DNA of 64,000 nt from Billgrantia pellis (GTDB lineage: Bacteria; Pseudomonadota; Gammaproteobacteria; Pseudomonadales; Halomonadaceae). A model generated the notes under the pieces. The model searched no databases and was not told the origin of the DNA. It was given only the letters and a program-made list of their open reading frames with translations. This document shows positions 1 through 8,756 of this stretch, piece after piece. The stretch lies in NCBI RefSeq assembly GCF_008297955.1, contig NZ_VTPY01000006.1, positions 124,001-188,000 of the forward strand. Direction: 5' to 3'. Positions within the stretch are counted from its first letter, which is position 1; each line of letters opens with the position of its first letter. Position numbers and translations under genes: made by a program.

Positions 1-1969
1 CGCGCTCGAGATCGGCGATCTTCATCTGAGCCAGCCCCGTCTGGCGGGTACCCAACACTTCGCCGGGACCGCGCAGCTCCAGGTCCTTCTCGGCGATGCG
101 GAACCCGTCGGTGGTCTCGCGCATCACCGCCAACCGCTCCCGGGAGTGAGCCGACAGCGGACCGTGATAGAGCAGCACGCAGAAACTCTCGGTCGACCCA
201 CGTCCCACCCGACCGCGCAGCTGATGCAGCTGCGAAAGCCCCAGCCGTTCGGGATTCTCGATAATCATCAGGCTGGCATTGGGCACGTCGACGCCCACCT
301 CGATCACCGTGGTGGCGACCAGCAGGTCGAGCTCGCCATGCTTGAAGGCATCCATTACGCCGGCCTTTTCGGTGGCCTTCATGCGTCCGTGTACCAGGCC
401 GATGGCGAGTTCCGGCAACGCCTCGGTGAGCTCGTCGCGGGTGGCTTCGGCGGCTTGACATTGCAACGCGTCGGACTCCTCGATCAGGGTGCAGACCCAG
501 TAGGCCTGACGTCCTTCGGCGCAGGCGTGGCGGATTCGGGTGACCACCTCCGGACGGCGCTCATCGGGGACTACCACTGTCTTCACCGGTGTGCGTCCGG
601 GCGGCAGTTCGTCGATGATCGAAACGTCGAGGTCGGCGTAGGCGCTCATTGCCAGGGTGCGTGGAATCGGTGTGGCGGTCATTACCAGTTGGTGCGGCGT
701 GAGGCCCCCGGCTTCCCCCTTTTCGCGTAGCGCCAAGCGCTGGTGCACGCCGAAGCGGTGCTGTTCGTCAATGATGGCGAGTCCCAGGCGCTGGAAGTGC
801 ACGTCGCCCTGAAACAGGGCGTGGGTGCCCACCACCATGCGAGCCCGTCCGTCGAGAATGGCCGCCTTGGTATCGAGGCGCGCCTTGCCCTTGAGCTTGC
901 CCGACAGCCAGGCCACCTCGATGCCGAGCGGCTCGAACCAGGCCTTGAAGGTATGATAGTGCTGCTCGGCCAGGATCTCGGTGGGCGCCATCATGGCCGC
1001 CTGGCAGTCGCCGGCGATGGCGGCCAGCGCAGCCATCGCCGCGACCACCGTCTTGCCCGAGCCGACGTCGCCCTGCACCAGGCGCAGCATGGGCACCTCG
1101 CGTGCCAGGTCGCTGCCGATCTCGTCGAGCACGCGGCGCTGGGCGCCGGTCAGGGAGAACGGAAGCTGGGTAAGAAAGCGCGTCTGCAGGCCGCGTCCGC
1201 TGGGCAGCCCCGGCGCGCCGTCCTGCTGGATTCTCAGGCGCACCTCTCTCAGGCTCAGGCGATGCGCGAGCAGTTCCTCCAGCGCCAGCCGGCGCGTGGC
1301 CGGATGCCGGCCGCTGGCGAGCCGTTCGGGATCGGCATCCGGCGGTGGTTGGTGCAACACATGCAGGGCCTGATGTAGCTCGGGCAGGGCGAAGCGTTGG
1401 CGCAGCTCGCTGGGAATCCAATCGGGCAGCGCCTCGGGAGCGGCGTCGTGCCGTTCCAGTGCCTGTTCAATCAGCGCCCGCAAGCGCGCCTGGTGCAACC
1501 CTTCGGTGGTCGGGTAGATCGGTGTCAGGTGATCCTCGACCGGCGCCGTATCGCTGGTCAACAGGCGGTACTCGGGGTGGTAGATCTCCAGGCCGGTGGC
1601 GCCGGCACGGGCCTCGCCGAAGCAGCGCACCCGGGCACCGGAGCGGAATTGCTGCTGCTGCGCAGGGGAGAAATGGAAGAAACGCAGGCTGATGATGCCC
1701 GAACCGTCACGCAGCCTGACCAGCAGGCTGCGGCGGCGTCCCTTGACCACCTCGCTGGCCGAGACCTCGCCCTCCACCACCGCCTCGTGACCGGCCCGCA
1801 GGGTGCCGATCGGCGTAATACGGGTGCGGTCCTGATAGCGCAGCGGCAAATGAAACAGCAGGTCGGCCACGCTCTCCACGCGCAGCCGGGCCAGCTTCAG
1901 CCGCAGCGCTTCTCCCACTCCCTTGAGGGAGGTGACCGGCGCGTCAAGCGCATTGGTGTCAGCGCTCAT
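1..1969 (-). CDS. recG: ATP-dependent DNA helicase RecG (C-terminus cut by window edge)
   Basis: RecG is a cytosolic superfamily 2 helicase that reverses stalled replication forks and branch-migrates Holliday junctions. About 656 codons are present; the family is near 690 residues, so roughly the last 35 are outside the window. The N-terminal wedge domain (about residues 15-160) precedes a helicase core with Walker A GDVGSGKT near residue 300, the DEQHRFG (DExH) box, and the C-terminal motifs QLRGRVGRG and RGPGEVLGTRQ that typify RecG. The ATG overlaps the stop of the upstream oxyR by 4 nt (ATGA), so the two are probably translationally coupled. The same oxyR-recG pair is known in Pseudomonas. 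Identity is secure. Confidence 0.96.
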   Translation of the reverse strand, partial: MSADTNALDAPVTSLKGVGEALRLKLARLRVESVADLLFHLPLRYQDRTRITPIGTLRAGHEAVVEGEVSASEVVKGRRRSLLVRLRDGSGIISLRFFHFSPAQQQQFRSGARVRCFGEARAGATGLEIYHPEYRLLTSDTAPVEDHLTPIYPTTEGLHQARLRALIEQALERHDAAPEALPDWIPSELRQRFALPELHQALHVLHQPPPDADPERLASGRHPATRRLALEELLAHRLSLREVRLRIQQDGAPGLPSGRGLQTRFLTQLPFSLTGAQRRVLDEIGSDLAREVPMLRLVQGDVGSGKTVVAAMAALAAIAGDCQAAMMAPTEILAEQHYHTFKAWFEPLGIEVAWLSGKLKGKARLDTKAAILDGRARMVVGTHALFQGDVHFQRLGLAIIDEQHRFGVHQRLALREKGEAGGLTPHQLVMTATPIPRTLAMSAYADLDVSIIDELPPGRTPVKTVVVPDERRPEVVTRIRHACAEGRQAYWVCTLIEESDALQCQAAEATRDELTEALPELAIGLVHGRMKATEKAGVMDAFKHGELDLLVATTVIEVGVDVPNASLMIIENPERLGLSQLHQLRGRVGRGSTESFCVLLYHGPLSAHSRERLAVMRETTDGFRIAEKDLELRGPGEVLGTRQTGLAQMKIADLER

Positions 1970-2886
1970 GCCGGTTCGGGAAGCGCCTCGTGACATTGCT
2001 GGATCGCATCGGTGACGGCATCGATCGCCTTGGGTCGCGGGAAGCTGGCGCGCCAGGCGATGGCCACGGTGCGCGACGGGGCCGGCGAACGGAAGGGACG
2101 GCTGGTGAGCAGGCCGCTCTCGTAATGGCCGGTACCGATGGCCGAGCGCGGCAGCACGGTAATGCCGAGCTTGGAGGCGACCATGTGGCGGATGGTTTCC
2201 AGCGAGCCGCCTTCGGCCGTCAGGGTATTGCTCGGACTGTTGAGCTGCGCGCTGATCGCCGGACAGGCCTCGAGGATCTGATCGCGGAAGCAATGACCTT
2301 CGCCGAGCAGCAGCAGGCGCTCCTTGAGCAGATCCTCCTTCTCGATGACATCACGCTGGCTCCAGGCGTGGTTGGCCGGCATGAGGACCTCGAACTCCTC
2401 CTCATAGAGGGGCTTGGTGACCACGTCGGTCTCGGTGAACGGCAGCGCGATGATGATGGCGTCGAGCTCGCCGCTACGCAGCTTGCGCCGCAGGTTGGCG
2501 GTGAAGCCCTCCTCGATGTACAGCGGCATCTGCGGAGCGCTGCGCGTCAGCGACGGTATCAGATGAGGGAACAGGTAGGGGCCGATGGTATAGATCGCGC
2601 CGATGCGCAGGGGGCTGGCCAGCTGATCCTTGCCGGCGTTGGCCAATTCCTTGATCACACTGCTCTGCTCCAGTACGCGCTGGGCCTGCTCGACGATCTT
2701 CTCGCCCAGCGGGGTAACCTGGACAGTGGACTTCGAGCGCTCGAACAGGGCCACGCCAAGCTCTTCCTCAAGTTTCTTGACGGCCACCGACAGCGTCGGC
2801 TGCGAGACGAAGCAGCGCTCGGCGGCGCGTCCAAAATGCCGCTCCTGAGCCAAGGTTACGATATAGCGAAGTTCTGTTAGAGTCAT
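1966..2886 (-). CDS. oxyR: LysR-type peroxide sensor OxyR
   Basis: This is a 306-residue transcription activator of the peroxide response. An N-terminal winged HTH (residues 1-60, with SQPTLSVAVKKLE) precedes a LysR effector domain. The redox pair is visible as Cys199 and Cys208 in the segment GHCFRDQILEAC, at the same positions as the disulfide-forming cysteines of E. coli OxyR. The start was set at the ATG giving MTLTELRYIV, the conserved OxyR beginning; an upstream in-frame start would add 40 unrelated residues. It is first in an operon with recG and divergent from the SDR gene, with 76 bp between the two starts, where OxyR autoregulation would be expected. That last point is inference. 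Confidence 0.95.
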   Translation of the reverse strand: MTLTELRYIVTLAQERHFGRAAERCFVSQPTLSVAVKKLEEELGVALFERSKSTVQVTPLGEKIVEQAQRVLEQSSVIKELANAGKDQLASPLRIGAIYTIGPYLFPHLIPSLTRSAPQMPLYIEEGFTANLRRKLRSGELDAIIIALPFTETDVVTKPLYEEEFEVLMPANHAWSQRDVIEKEDLLKERLLLLGEGHCFRDQILEACPAISAQLNSPSNTLTAEGGSLETIRHMVASKLGITVLPRSAIGTGHYESGLLTSRPFRSPAPSRTVAIAWRASFPRPKAIDAVTDAIQQCHEALPEPA

Positions 2887-2962
2887 GTCTGGTGCCCTTG
2901 GGCATCCTCTCGGACGATAGATGACTTTCAATAGGGACTTTTTATCAGGGGGCGAGAGAAAG

Positions 2963-3835
2963 GTGAAGAAAACGACATTGATTCTGGGCTGTGGCGATAT
3001 CGGCATGGTGCTGGGGCGCGAGCTGCTGGTAGCCGGACATCACGTGATCGGCGCCCGCCGCAGCGTAGCGGCATTGGAGGGTTCCGGCATCGAACCGCTG
3101 GCACTCGACCTGCTTGACGAGGACGCGTTGGCCAGATTGCCTGACGCCGACTACGTGGTCTACATCCTCAGTGCCGACCGCTTCGACGAGGCCGCCTATC
3201 GAGCCGCCTATTGCGACGGCCTCAAGACGGTGTTGCGCATCTATGAGGGACGCGACAGGGCGCCGAAGCGCCTCTTCTTCGTCTCGTCCACCAGCGTCTA
3301 TGCGCAGAAAGAGGGCGAGCGGGTTGATGAGGAGAGCCCCGCGGAAGCGGCCGGATTCTCCGGGACGGTGATGCGCGAGGCTGAGCGAGCCTTGCGCGAG
3401 AGTGCGCTGGCCGGCACCACGGTGCGTTTCTCGGGCATCTACGGCCCGGGACGCGACCGCCTGATCCGACAGGTACTCGAGAGACGTATCGCGCCCAAGA
3501 CACCCCCGATGTACTCCAACCGCATCCATCGCGACGATTGCGCCGGCGTGCTGAAGCACCTGATCGGTCTCGATATCGCCGGCCAGCCGCTCGACGATCT
3601 CTACCTGGCCAGTGACTGTGCGCCGGAGCCGCTGCACGAGGTGATGGCCTGGCTCGCCCTCCAGCTCAAGGTGGAGCCGACCGAAGTGATCCAGGCACCG
3701 CTGCGCAAGCGCGCAAGCAAACGCTGCGACAATACCCGCCTGCGCGAGACGGGCTATGTCTTTCGCTTTCCCAGCTACCGAGACGGCTACGCTCAGGTGA
3801 TGGAGGAGGGCGGCTTCCTGGCCGAACCGGTCTGA
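2963..3835 (+). CDS. NAD(P)-dependent epimerase/dehydratase-like SDR
   Basis: An extended short-chain dehydrogenase of about 290 residues. The Rossmann dinucleotide motif is LGCGDIGMVLG at the N-terminus, with an FVSSTSVY segment (the Ser of the active site) and a GIYGPGRD motif. It resembles the YeeZ-type nucleoside-diphosphate-sugar epimerase-like proteins, whose substrate is unknown. A GTG start preceded by GGGGCGAGAGAAAG was chosen because it begins directly at the Rossmann strand; the ATG at 2921 would add 14 residues that look like leader DNA. It is divergent from oxyR, and a hairpin follows the stop. The function remains unassigned. Confidence 0.85.
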   Translation: MKKTTLILGCGDIGMVLGRELLVAGHHVIGARRSVAALEGSGIEPLALDLLDEDALARLPDADYVVYILSADRFDEAAYRAAYCDGLKTVLRIYEGRDRAPKRLFFVSSTSVYAQKEGERVDEESPAEAAGFSGTVMREAERALRESALAGTTVRFSGIYGPGRDRLIRQVLERRIAPKTPPMYSNRIHRDDCAGVLKHLIGLDIAGQPLDDLYLASDCAPEPLHEVMAWLALQLKVEPTEVIQAPLRKRASKRCDNTRLRETGYVFRFPSYRDGYAQVMEEGGFLAEPV

Positions 3836-3850
3836 TCCGGGCCTGGCGCG

Positions 3851-3884
3851 ACAGGCAATGCGGGAAAACGCCCGCGCTGCCTGT
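3851..3884. terminator. Hairpin terminator between convergent genes
   Basis: The arms ACAGGCA and TGCCTGT enclose an inner GCGGG/CCCGC stem. It lies between the SDR gene (+) and the pagL-like gene (-). The T-tract is short, so it is a probable rather than canonical terminator. Confidence 0.55.
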
Positions 3885-3926
3885 TTGCTCTGGTTCCGGG
3901 CATCCCGTTTTCCCGCCGACCTGCGC

Positions 3927-4430
3927 TCACAGCGGCAAACGGTAGCCCAGGGCGAGCACCTCGATGCCTTCGTTGGGCGCCTTGATGCCCGCATTGGAAT
4001 AATGCGTGAAGCTCAGCGAGAGTTCGCCGGGTCCCAGCGACCCTCCCAAGGCGATGCGATCCTGGAACTGAAACGCCGTGGAGAGATCGCGCGAGCCGAT
4101 CCGCGCATCGAGAAACACCGCAGCGCCGATGCCGCCCTCGACGAAGACGCTCCTCTCCCCGGCGAAAGTGTAGCGCAGCATCGGCGAGAGCAACCAGGCG
4201 GCGTTTTCGTCGCTCTCCTCTCCGTTGAGCAACAGCAGGCCGGTAGCCAGGCGCAGGTCAAGCTGCGGATGCAGGCGATCGAGACCGATCATGGTATCGA
4301 ATTCGATTCGAGCGGCGGCTCTCGACTCGCTGGTGGCGCCACCTGCGATATAGAGATCGGCCAGACCGGTGGGACTGCCCGTCATGAGAAAACAGGCCGC
4401 CAGAGTGGCGGCGGATTTTCGCTGGATCAT
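3927..4430 (-). CDS. pagL: PagL-type lipid A 3-O-deacylase
   Basis: A 167-residue outer-membrane enzyme that removes the 3-O-linked acyl chain of lipid A. An N-terminal signal peptide (about residues 1-24) precedes alternating hydrophobic strands of a small barrel. The C-terminal signature FTHYSNAGIKAPNEGIE carries the His143-Ser145 pair and Glu157, spaced like the His126/Ser128/Glu140 triad of Pseudomonas PagL. The ATG has a strong AAAGGAG upstream. It stands alone between two hairpin/intergenic boundaries. Family membership is well supported; activity on the host's lipid A is inferred. Confidence 0.88.
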   Translation of the reverse strand: MIQRKSAATLAACFLMTGSPTGLADLYIAGGATSESRAAARIEFDTMIGLDRLHPQLDLRLATGLLLLNGEESDENAAWLLSPMLRYTFAGERSVFVEGGIGAAVFLDARIGSRDLSTAFQFQDRIALGGSLGPGELSLSFTHYSNAGIKAPNEGIEVLALGYRLPL

Positions 4431-4495
4431 GGTTTCTCCTTTCGCGTACGCACCGGTGCGGGGCGACTCACCGTTGGCGCGCTTCGTCCTTGAGC

Positions 4496-5005
4496 TCAGT
4501 TCTGCGATTCCGCCAGGGCCTGGTAGCGTGCGCCACGATCATCGATGATCGATTGAATCAGCGCTATCTGATTATAAGACCATGCCAGCGCTACGTCGGG
4601 TAATCCTTGTCGCTCGAAGGTGGCAGCGCGTCGCAGCAGAGTGACGTGGGGAACGAATCGGGCGGGGCGGCCCCCCAAGCCGAGTGTTTCGAGCGTGCCC
4701 CATAAGGCTTCCTGCAAACGTGACAAGGCCGGGTGGGGGCCCCCGCCGACCCAGACGATACCCGGCCGTCGGAAGCAGCCCCAGCGGTCGATGTGCCATC
4801 TGCCGGGTTCGATGCGCTGACCGCCCACCCAGTCGGCCAACTCGCTCGCCTGCGCCTCGCCCACCTCGCCGAGGAAGGCGAGCGTCAGGTGCAGGTTGTC
4901 GTCCGGCATGCGTCGACCGCCGCAGCGCGCGTGGGCGGCATCCGCCAGCTCACCGAGCCGCTGGCGCAGCTCGGACGGCGGCATCAGGGCCAGAAACAGC
5001 CTCAC
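4496..5005 (-). CDS. thpR: RNA 2',3'-cyclic phosphodiesterase (ThpR)
   Basis: A 169-residue member of the 2H phosphoesterase (LigT/2'-5' RNA ligase) family that hydrolyses RNA 2',3'-cyclic phosphates. The two diagnostic HxTL motifs are HLTL at residues 39-42 and HVTL at 120-123. The start is GTG, giving MRLFLALMPP, typical of the family. It lies 6 nt downstream of ridA on the same strand and is probably cotranscribed with it. The cellular role is unclear across the family. Confidence 0.9.
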   Translation of the reverse strand: MRLFLALMPPSELRQRLGELADAAHARCGGRRMPDDNLHLTLAFLGEVGEAQASELADWVGGQRIEPGRWHIDRWGCFRRPGIVWVGGGPHPALSRLQEALWGTLETLGLGGRPARFVPHVTLLRRAATFERQGLPDVALAWSYNQIALIQSIIDDRGARYQALAESQN

Positions 5006-5011
5006 GCTCTG

Positions 5012-5401
5012 CTAGTCTCCAATCACCATGACGGCTTCGGCTTCCACCTGAGCGCCTTTCGGCAGCGCCTTTACGCCTACCGCGGCACGCGCCGGGTAGG
5101 GCGCTTCGAAGAACTCCTCCATGATCCGATTGACGATGGCGAAGTTGTCGAGGTCGACCAGGTACAGATTGATCTTGACGATCTCGCCCAGCGAGCCGGC
5201 AGCCTCCTCGCATACCGCCTTGAGGTTGGCGAAGACCTGGCGCGCCTGGGCTTCGAAATCGTCGGAAACGAGCGCCATGGTGGCCGGGTCGAGCGGGATC
5301 TGGCCGGAGAGATAGACGGTGTTGCCGGCCTTGATGGCCTGGGAGTAAGGGCCGATGGCGGCGGGCGCTTTGTCGGTATTGATGACAGCCTTGTTGCTCA
5401 T
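5012..5401 (-). CDS. ridA: RidA family enamine/imine deaminase
   Basis: A 129-residue YjgF/YER057c/UK114 protein. RidA hydrolyses reactive enamines and imines such as 2-aminoacrylate formed by PLP enzymes, and works as a cytosolic trimer. The conserved [15 protein letters not shown] and PARAAVGV segments are present, the last containing the Arg that binds the substrate carboxylate. The ATG giving [10 protein letters not shown] was chosen because AGGAGACCCACC precedes it. A hairpin separates it from spoT upstream; the ridA-next-to-spoT arrangement is common in Pseudomonas-like genomes. Confidence 0.95.
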   Translation of the reverse strand: MSNKAVINTDKAPAAIGPYSQAIKAGNTVYLSGQIPLDPATMALVSDDFEAQARQVFANLKAVCEEAAGSLGEIVKINLYLVDLDNFAIVNRIMEEFFEAPYPARAAVGVKALPKGAQVEAEAVMVIGD

Positions 5402-5443
5402 GGTGGGTCTCCTTGTGATTCTCATGGCGATGCACTAACGAAA

Positions 5444-5475
5444 GGCCCGCTCGTCGCCAGAGCGACGAACGGGCC
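5444..5475 (-). terminator. Hairpin between spoT and ridA
   Basis: The arms GGCCCG..CGTCGC and GCGACG..CGGGCC form a long interrupted stem with a 4-nt loop. It is followed by TTT in the minus direction, just after the spoT stop. It probably terminates or attenuates rpoZ-spoT transcription before ridA. Confidence 0.6.
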
Positions 5476-5485
5476 GGAAGCGGAT

Positions 5486-7621
5486 TCAGTTGCCGACGCG
5501 CGAGATCCTGCCGACGTGCGATAGGTTACGGATGCGCTTGATGATTCGGGCCAGGTGAACGCGATCGCGTACCGCCAGGGTGAGGTGCACGATGGAGAGG
5601 CGCGCGTCGCGCTCCTCAATGCCGATGCGCTCGATATTGGCGTCAGCATCGGTGACCAGGCTGGCGAGTTCCGCCACCAGGCCACGGCGACTCTCGATCT
5701 CGATGCGCAGCGCCACCGGGAAATCCTCGACGATCTCGTGGGACCACTCCAGCGCGAACAGCTTGTCCGGATCGTTCCTCAGTTCGTCGAGATTGCGGCA
5801 TTCGGCACGGTGCACCACGATGCCCTTGCCTACCGACAGGTGGCCGACTACCGGGTCACCCGGCAGCGGATGGCAGCAGCGGGCGAACTTGATCACCATG
5901 CCCTCGGCGCCGCTGATCAAGATCGGCCCCTGGGGCTGGAGCGTGCGTTGGCCGGCCTCGGCCATGTCGCCGTGCAGGATGTCGATCAGACGACGGGCCA
6001 CCACGTGGGTCACCCGAGTGCCGAGGCCGATCGATTCGAGCAGGCTCTCCTCGCTCTTGAGCGAGAGCTCCTCAAGCAGTTCCGGCAGGACGTTCTCCGG
6101 CAGTTCTTCCAGGCTGGTTTCGAAATCGCCCAGCGCCTTGTTGAGCAGGCGCCGGCCGAGTTGAACCGCCTCGGTGTGTTGCTGGTGCTTGAGGGCGTGA
6201 CGAATTGCCGAACGGGCCTTGGCGGTAACCACGAAATTGAGCCAGGCCAGGTTGGGGCGAGCGCCCGGTGCGGTGATGATCTCCAGCGTCTGGCCGCTTT
6301 CCAGCCGGGTGGAGAGTGGCGCCAGGTGGCGATCGATGCGACAGGCGATGCAGTTGTTGCCGATATCGGTGTGCACCGCATAGGCGAAGTCGATCACCGT
6401 GGCGCCCTGGGGCAGTTCCATGATGTCGCCACGCGGCGTGAACACGTAGATGTCGTCGGGGAACAGGTCGTTCTTGACGTGCTCGATGAACTCCAGCGAG
6501 TCGCCGGCGTGACGCTGCATCTCCAGCAGCCCCTTGACCCACTCCCGGGCGCGGGCATGGCTGCCCTCGGCGATGGGATGTTCGGTCTGGCCCGCCTTGT
6601 AGAGCCAGTGGGCGGCGATGCCGTTGTTGGCCATGGCTTCCATCTCGCGAGTGCGAATCTGCACCTCGATGGGCATGCCGCCACTGCCGAACAGGGTGGT
6701 ATGCAGGCTCTGGTAGCCATTGGCCTTGGGTATGGCGATGTAGTCCTTGAAGCGCCCTGGCACCGGCTTGTAGAGGTTGTGCACCACACCGAGGATGCGG
6801 TAGCAGCTGTTGACGTCTTCGGTGATGATGCGAAAGCCGAACACGTCCATGATTTCGGCGAACGGCTTGCGCTGGTCGCGCATCTTTTTGTAGATCGACA
6901 GCAGGTGCTTCTGGCGGCCTACCACGGTGCCGGGCAGGCCTTCGTCGTCGAGGCTTTTCTGCAAAGTGGTCTGGACTTGGCGGATTGCCGAACGGCGGTG
7001 GCCTCGGGCGCTGGAAACGGCGCGCTTGATGCGCTCGGCGCGCATCGGATGCAGTGCCTGGAAGGAGAGATCCTCGAGTTCCACCCGAATGGTATTGATG
7101 CCCAGCCGACTGGCGATGCGGGCATAGATCTCGAGCGTCTCGCGGGCGATGCGCCGCTTCTTCTCAGGGCGCAGGGCGCCCAGGGTGCGCATGTTGTGCA
7201 GGCGGTCGGCGAGCTTGACGATGATCACGCGAATATCGCGCGACATTGCCAGCACCATTTTCTGAAAATTCTCGGCCTGGGCGACGGCCTTGTCCTCGAA
7301 GGTGATCTGGGTCAGCTTCGAGACACCGTCGACCAGCTCCGCCACCGGCTTGCCGAACTGCTCGGCCAATGCCTCCTTGGACACGCCGGTATCCTCGATC
7401 ACGTCGTGCAGCATGGCCGACATCAGGCTCTGATGGTCCATGTGCATGTTGGCGAGGATGTTGGCCACCGCCAGCGGGTGGGTGACGTAGGGTTCACCGG
7501 AGCGTCGCCGCTGGCCGTCGTGGGCCTGCTCGGCATAGTAGAAGGCGCGCTTGACCTGCTGAATCTCGTCGGCTGGAAGGTAGCCGCCGAGTCGGTCGGC
7601 CAGGTCGTCGATGGTGAACAT
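5486..7621 (-). CDS. spoT: Bifunctional (p)ppGpp synthetase/hydrolase SpoT
   Basis: A 711-residue Rel/SpoT homologue that makes and hydrolyses the alarmone (p)ppGpp. The N-terminal HD hydrolase domain contains HPLAVA and HDVIEDT. It is followed by the synthetase domain (FGFRII, KDYIAIPKANGYQSLHT), the TGS domain (VFTPRGDIMELPQGATVIDFAY), a helical/zinc-finger region with CCHPLPGDP, and a C-terminal ACT domain. Both catalytic domains look intact. It starts 23 bp after rpoZ on the same strand, the classic rpoZ-spoT pair. Confidence 0.97.
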   Translation of the reverse strand: MFTIDDLADRLGGYLPADEIQQVKRAFYYAEQAHDGQRRRSGEPYVTHPLAVANILANMHMDHQSLMSAMLHDVIEDTGVSKEALAEQFGKPVAELVDGVSKLTQITFEDKAVAQAENFQKMVLAMSRDIRVIIVKLADRLHNMRTLGALRPEKKRRIARETLEIYARIASRLGINTIRVELEDLSFQALHPMRAERIKRAVSSARGHRRSAIRQVQTTLQKSLDDEGLPGTVVGRQKHLLSIYKKMRDQRKPFAEIMDVFGFRIITEDVNSCYRILGVVHNLYKPVPGRFKDYIAIPKANGYQSLHTTLFGSGGMPIEVQIRTREMEAMANNGIAAHWLYKAGQTEHPIAEGSHARAREWVKGLLEMQRHAGDSLEFIEHVKNDLFPDDIYVFTPRGDIMELPQGATVIDFAYAVHTDIGNNCIACRIDRHLAPLSTRLESGQTLEIITAPGARPNLAWLNFVVTAKARSAIRHALKHQQHTEAVQLGRRLLNKALGDFETSLEELPENVLPELLEELSLKSEESLLESIGLGTRVTHVVARRLIDILHGDMAEAGQRTLQPQGPILISGAEGMVIKFARCCHPLPGDPVVGHLSVGKGIVVHRAECRNLDELRNDPDKLFALEWSHEIVEDFPVALRIEIESRRGLVAELASLVTDADANIERIGIEERDARLSIVHLTLAVRDRVHLARIIKRIRNLSHVGRISRVGN

Positions 7622-7644
7622 TAGCGCGCCTTGGGTGACTTGCC

Positions 7645-7905
7645 TTACTCCTCGAGGGGAATGCCCGGCTCGCCCTCGCGACGAATCCGGACCGGCGCCT
7701 CGATCGGCTCGTCCAATACGCTATGATCGACCAGGCCGGCGGCGATCTCGCGCAGGGCCATGACGGTGGGCTTGTCGTTCTCCCACGGCAGCTGGGCATC
7801 GCGAGAGCCACGGGCCAGTTGGCGAGCGCGCTGGGTGGAGATCATCACCAGCTTGAAGCGGTTTTCGACGTTATCCAGACAATCTTCGACGGTGACACGC
7901 GCCAT
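7645..7905 (-). CDS. rpoZ: RNA polymerase omega subunit
   Basis: An 86-residue omega subunit that binds the beta' subunit, aids RNA polymerase assembly and forms part of a ppGpp site. The start [20 protein letters not shown] is the conserved family N-terminus; a longer reading frame adds 24 residues without family support. The conserved middle reads RARQLARG. It has the usual gammaproteobacterial neighbours, gmk upstream and spoT downstream. Confidence 0.96.
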   Translation of the reverse strand: MARVTVEDCLDNVENRFKLVMISTQRARQLARGSRDAQLPWENDKPTVMALREIAAGLVDHSVLDEPIEAPVRIRREGEPGIPLEE

Positions 7906-8049
7906 AGGGGGTCTTCCCGGAAACTGTGAGGGGATGTCCGGCAAGCGCCGAGCATCCAAGAAAATGGAATAGGACAAACTAGATTACTCGACGCCCGGCG
8001 GCCGTGACAAGCGTCGGCGACAGGGGCAGGGCAAGTGCCTGCGCCGAGG

Positions 8050-8664
8050 TCAGGACAACAGCGCCGCCAGCAGCGAGCCGTGGGCTTCACGCACCCGCGC
8101 CAGGCTGAGGCGACGGCTGATCACCAGCGATTGCAGCTCGCGCAGGGCGGTGGTGAAGTCGTCGTTGATCACCAGATAGTCGTACTCATCGTAGTGCGAC
8201 ATCTCGCTGACCGCGTCGCGCATGCGCCGCGCGATGGTGGCATGCTCGTCGGTGCCGCGGCTGGCCAGGCGGCGCTCCAGCTCGTCACGCGAGGGGGGCA
8301 GGATGAAGATAGACACCGCATCGGCCATCTGGCTGCGCACCTGACGGGCCCCTTGCCAGTCGATCTCGAGGATCACGTCCTGGCCGGCGTTCAGCATCGC
8401 CTCCACGGCCGGCCGCGAGGTGCCGTAGTAATTGTCGAACACCCTGGCATGTTCAAAAAACTCGCCGCGCGCGATCATCGCCTCGAACTCGGCGGTTTCC
8501 ACGAAGTGGTAGTTGACGCCGTTCACCTCGCCGCGGCGCCGGGCCCGGGTGGTATGGGACACCGAGACCTGGATGCCGTCGAGGCTCTCGATCAGCTCGC
8601 GCACCAGGGTGGTCTTGCCGGCGCCGGAAGGCGCGGAAACGATGAAAAGCGTGCCTTGGGACAT
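8050..8664 (-). CDS. gmk: Guanylate kinase
   Basis: A 204-residue cytosolic kinase that phosphorylates GMP to GDP with ATP. The P-loop [11 protein letters not shown] is near the N-terminus, followed by the GMP-binding segment [19 protein letters not shown] and the lid region. The start was set at MSQGTLF, directly before the P-loop strand; 19 upstream residues in the open frame have no family counterpart. It precedes rpoZ-spoT on the same strand, with 144 bp between. Confidence 0.96.
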   Translation of the reverse strand: MSQGTLFIVSAPSGAGKTTLVRELIESLDGIQVSVSHTTRARRRGEVNGVNYHFVETAEFEAMIARGEFFEHARVFDNYYGTSRPAVEAMLNAGQDVILEIDWQGARQVRSQMADAVSIFILPPSRDELERRLASRGTDEHATIARRMRDAVSEMSHYDEYDYLVINDDFTTALRELQSLVISRRLSLARVREAHGSLLAALLS

Positions 8665-8756
8665 GGGGAAACTTCCGTAATGAGCGACTGCGATGACGCT
8701 GATACAGCCTGCCTGGCGCAAAGGTGAAACGGGCCCATATTATACACGCCGAGACG

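Noticed and set aside
143..1993. Several long plus-strand open frames antisense to recG
   Set aside because: Their translations are low-complexity Arg/Ala/Gly-rich or lack any domain, whereas the minus strand reads a continuous RecG protein. They are GC-rich shadows.
5555..7624. A 689-codon plus-strand frame antisense to spoT
   Set aside because: It mirrors spoT codon for codon, shows no domain, and disappears once SpoT is read. High GC makes such antisense frames common.
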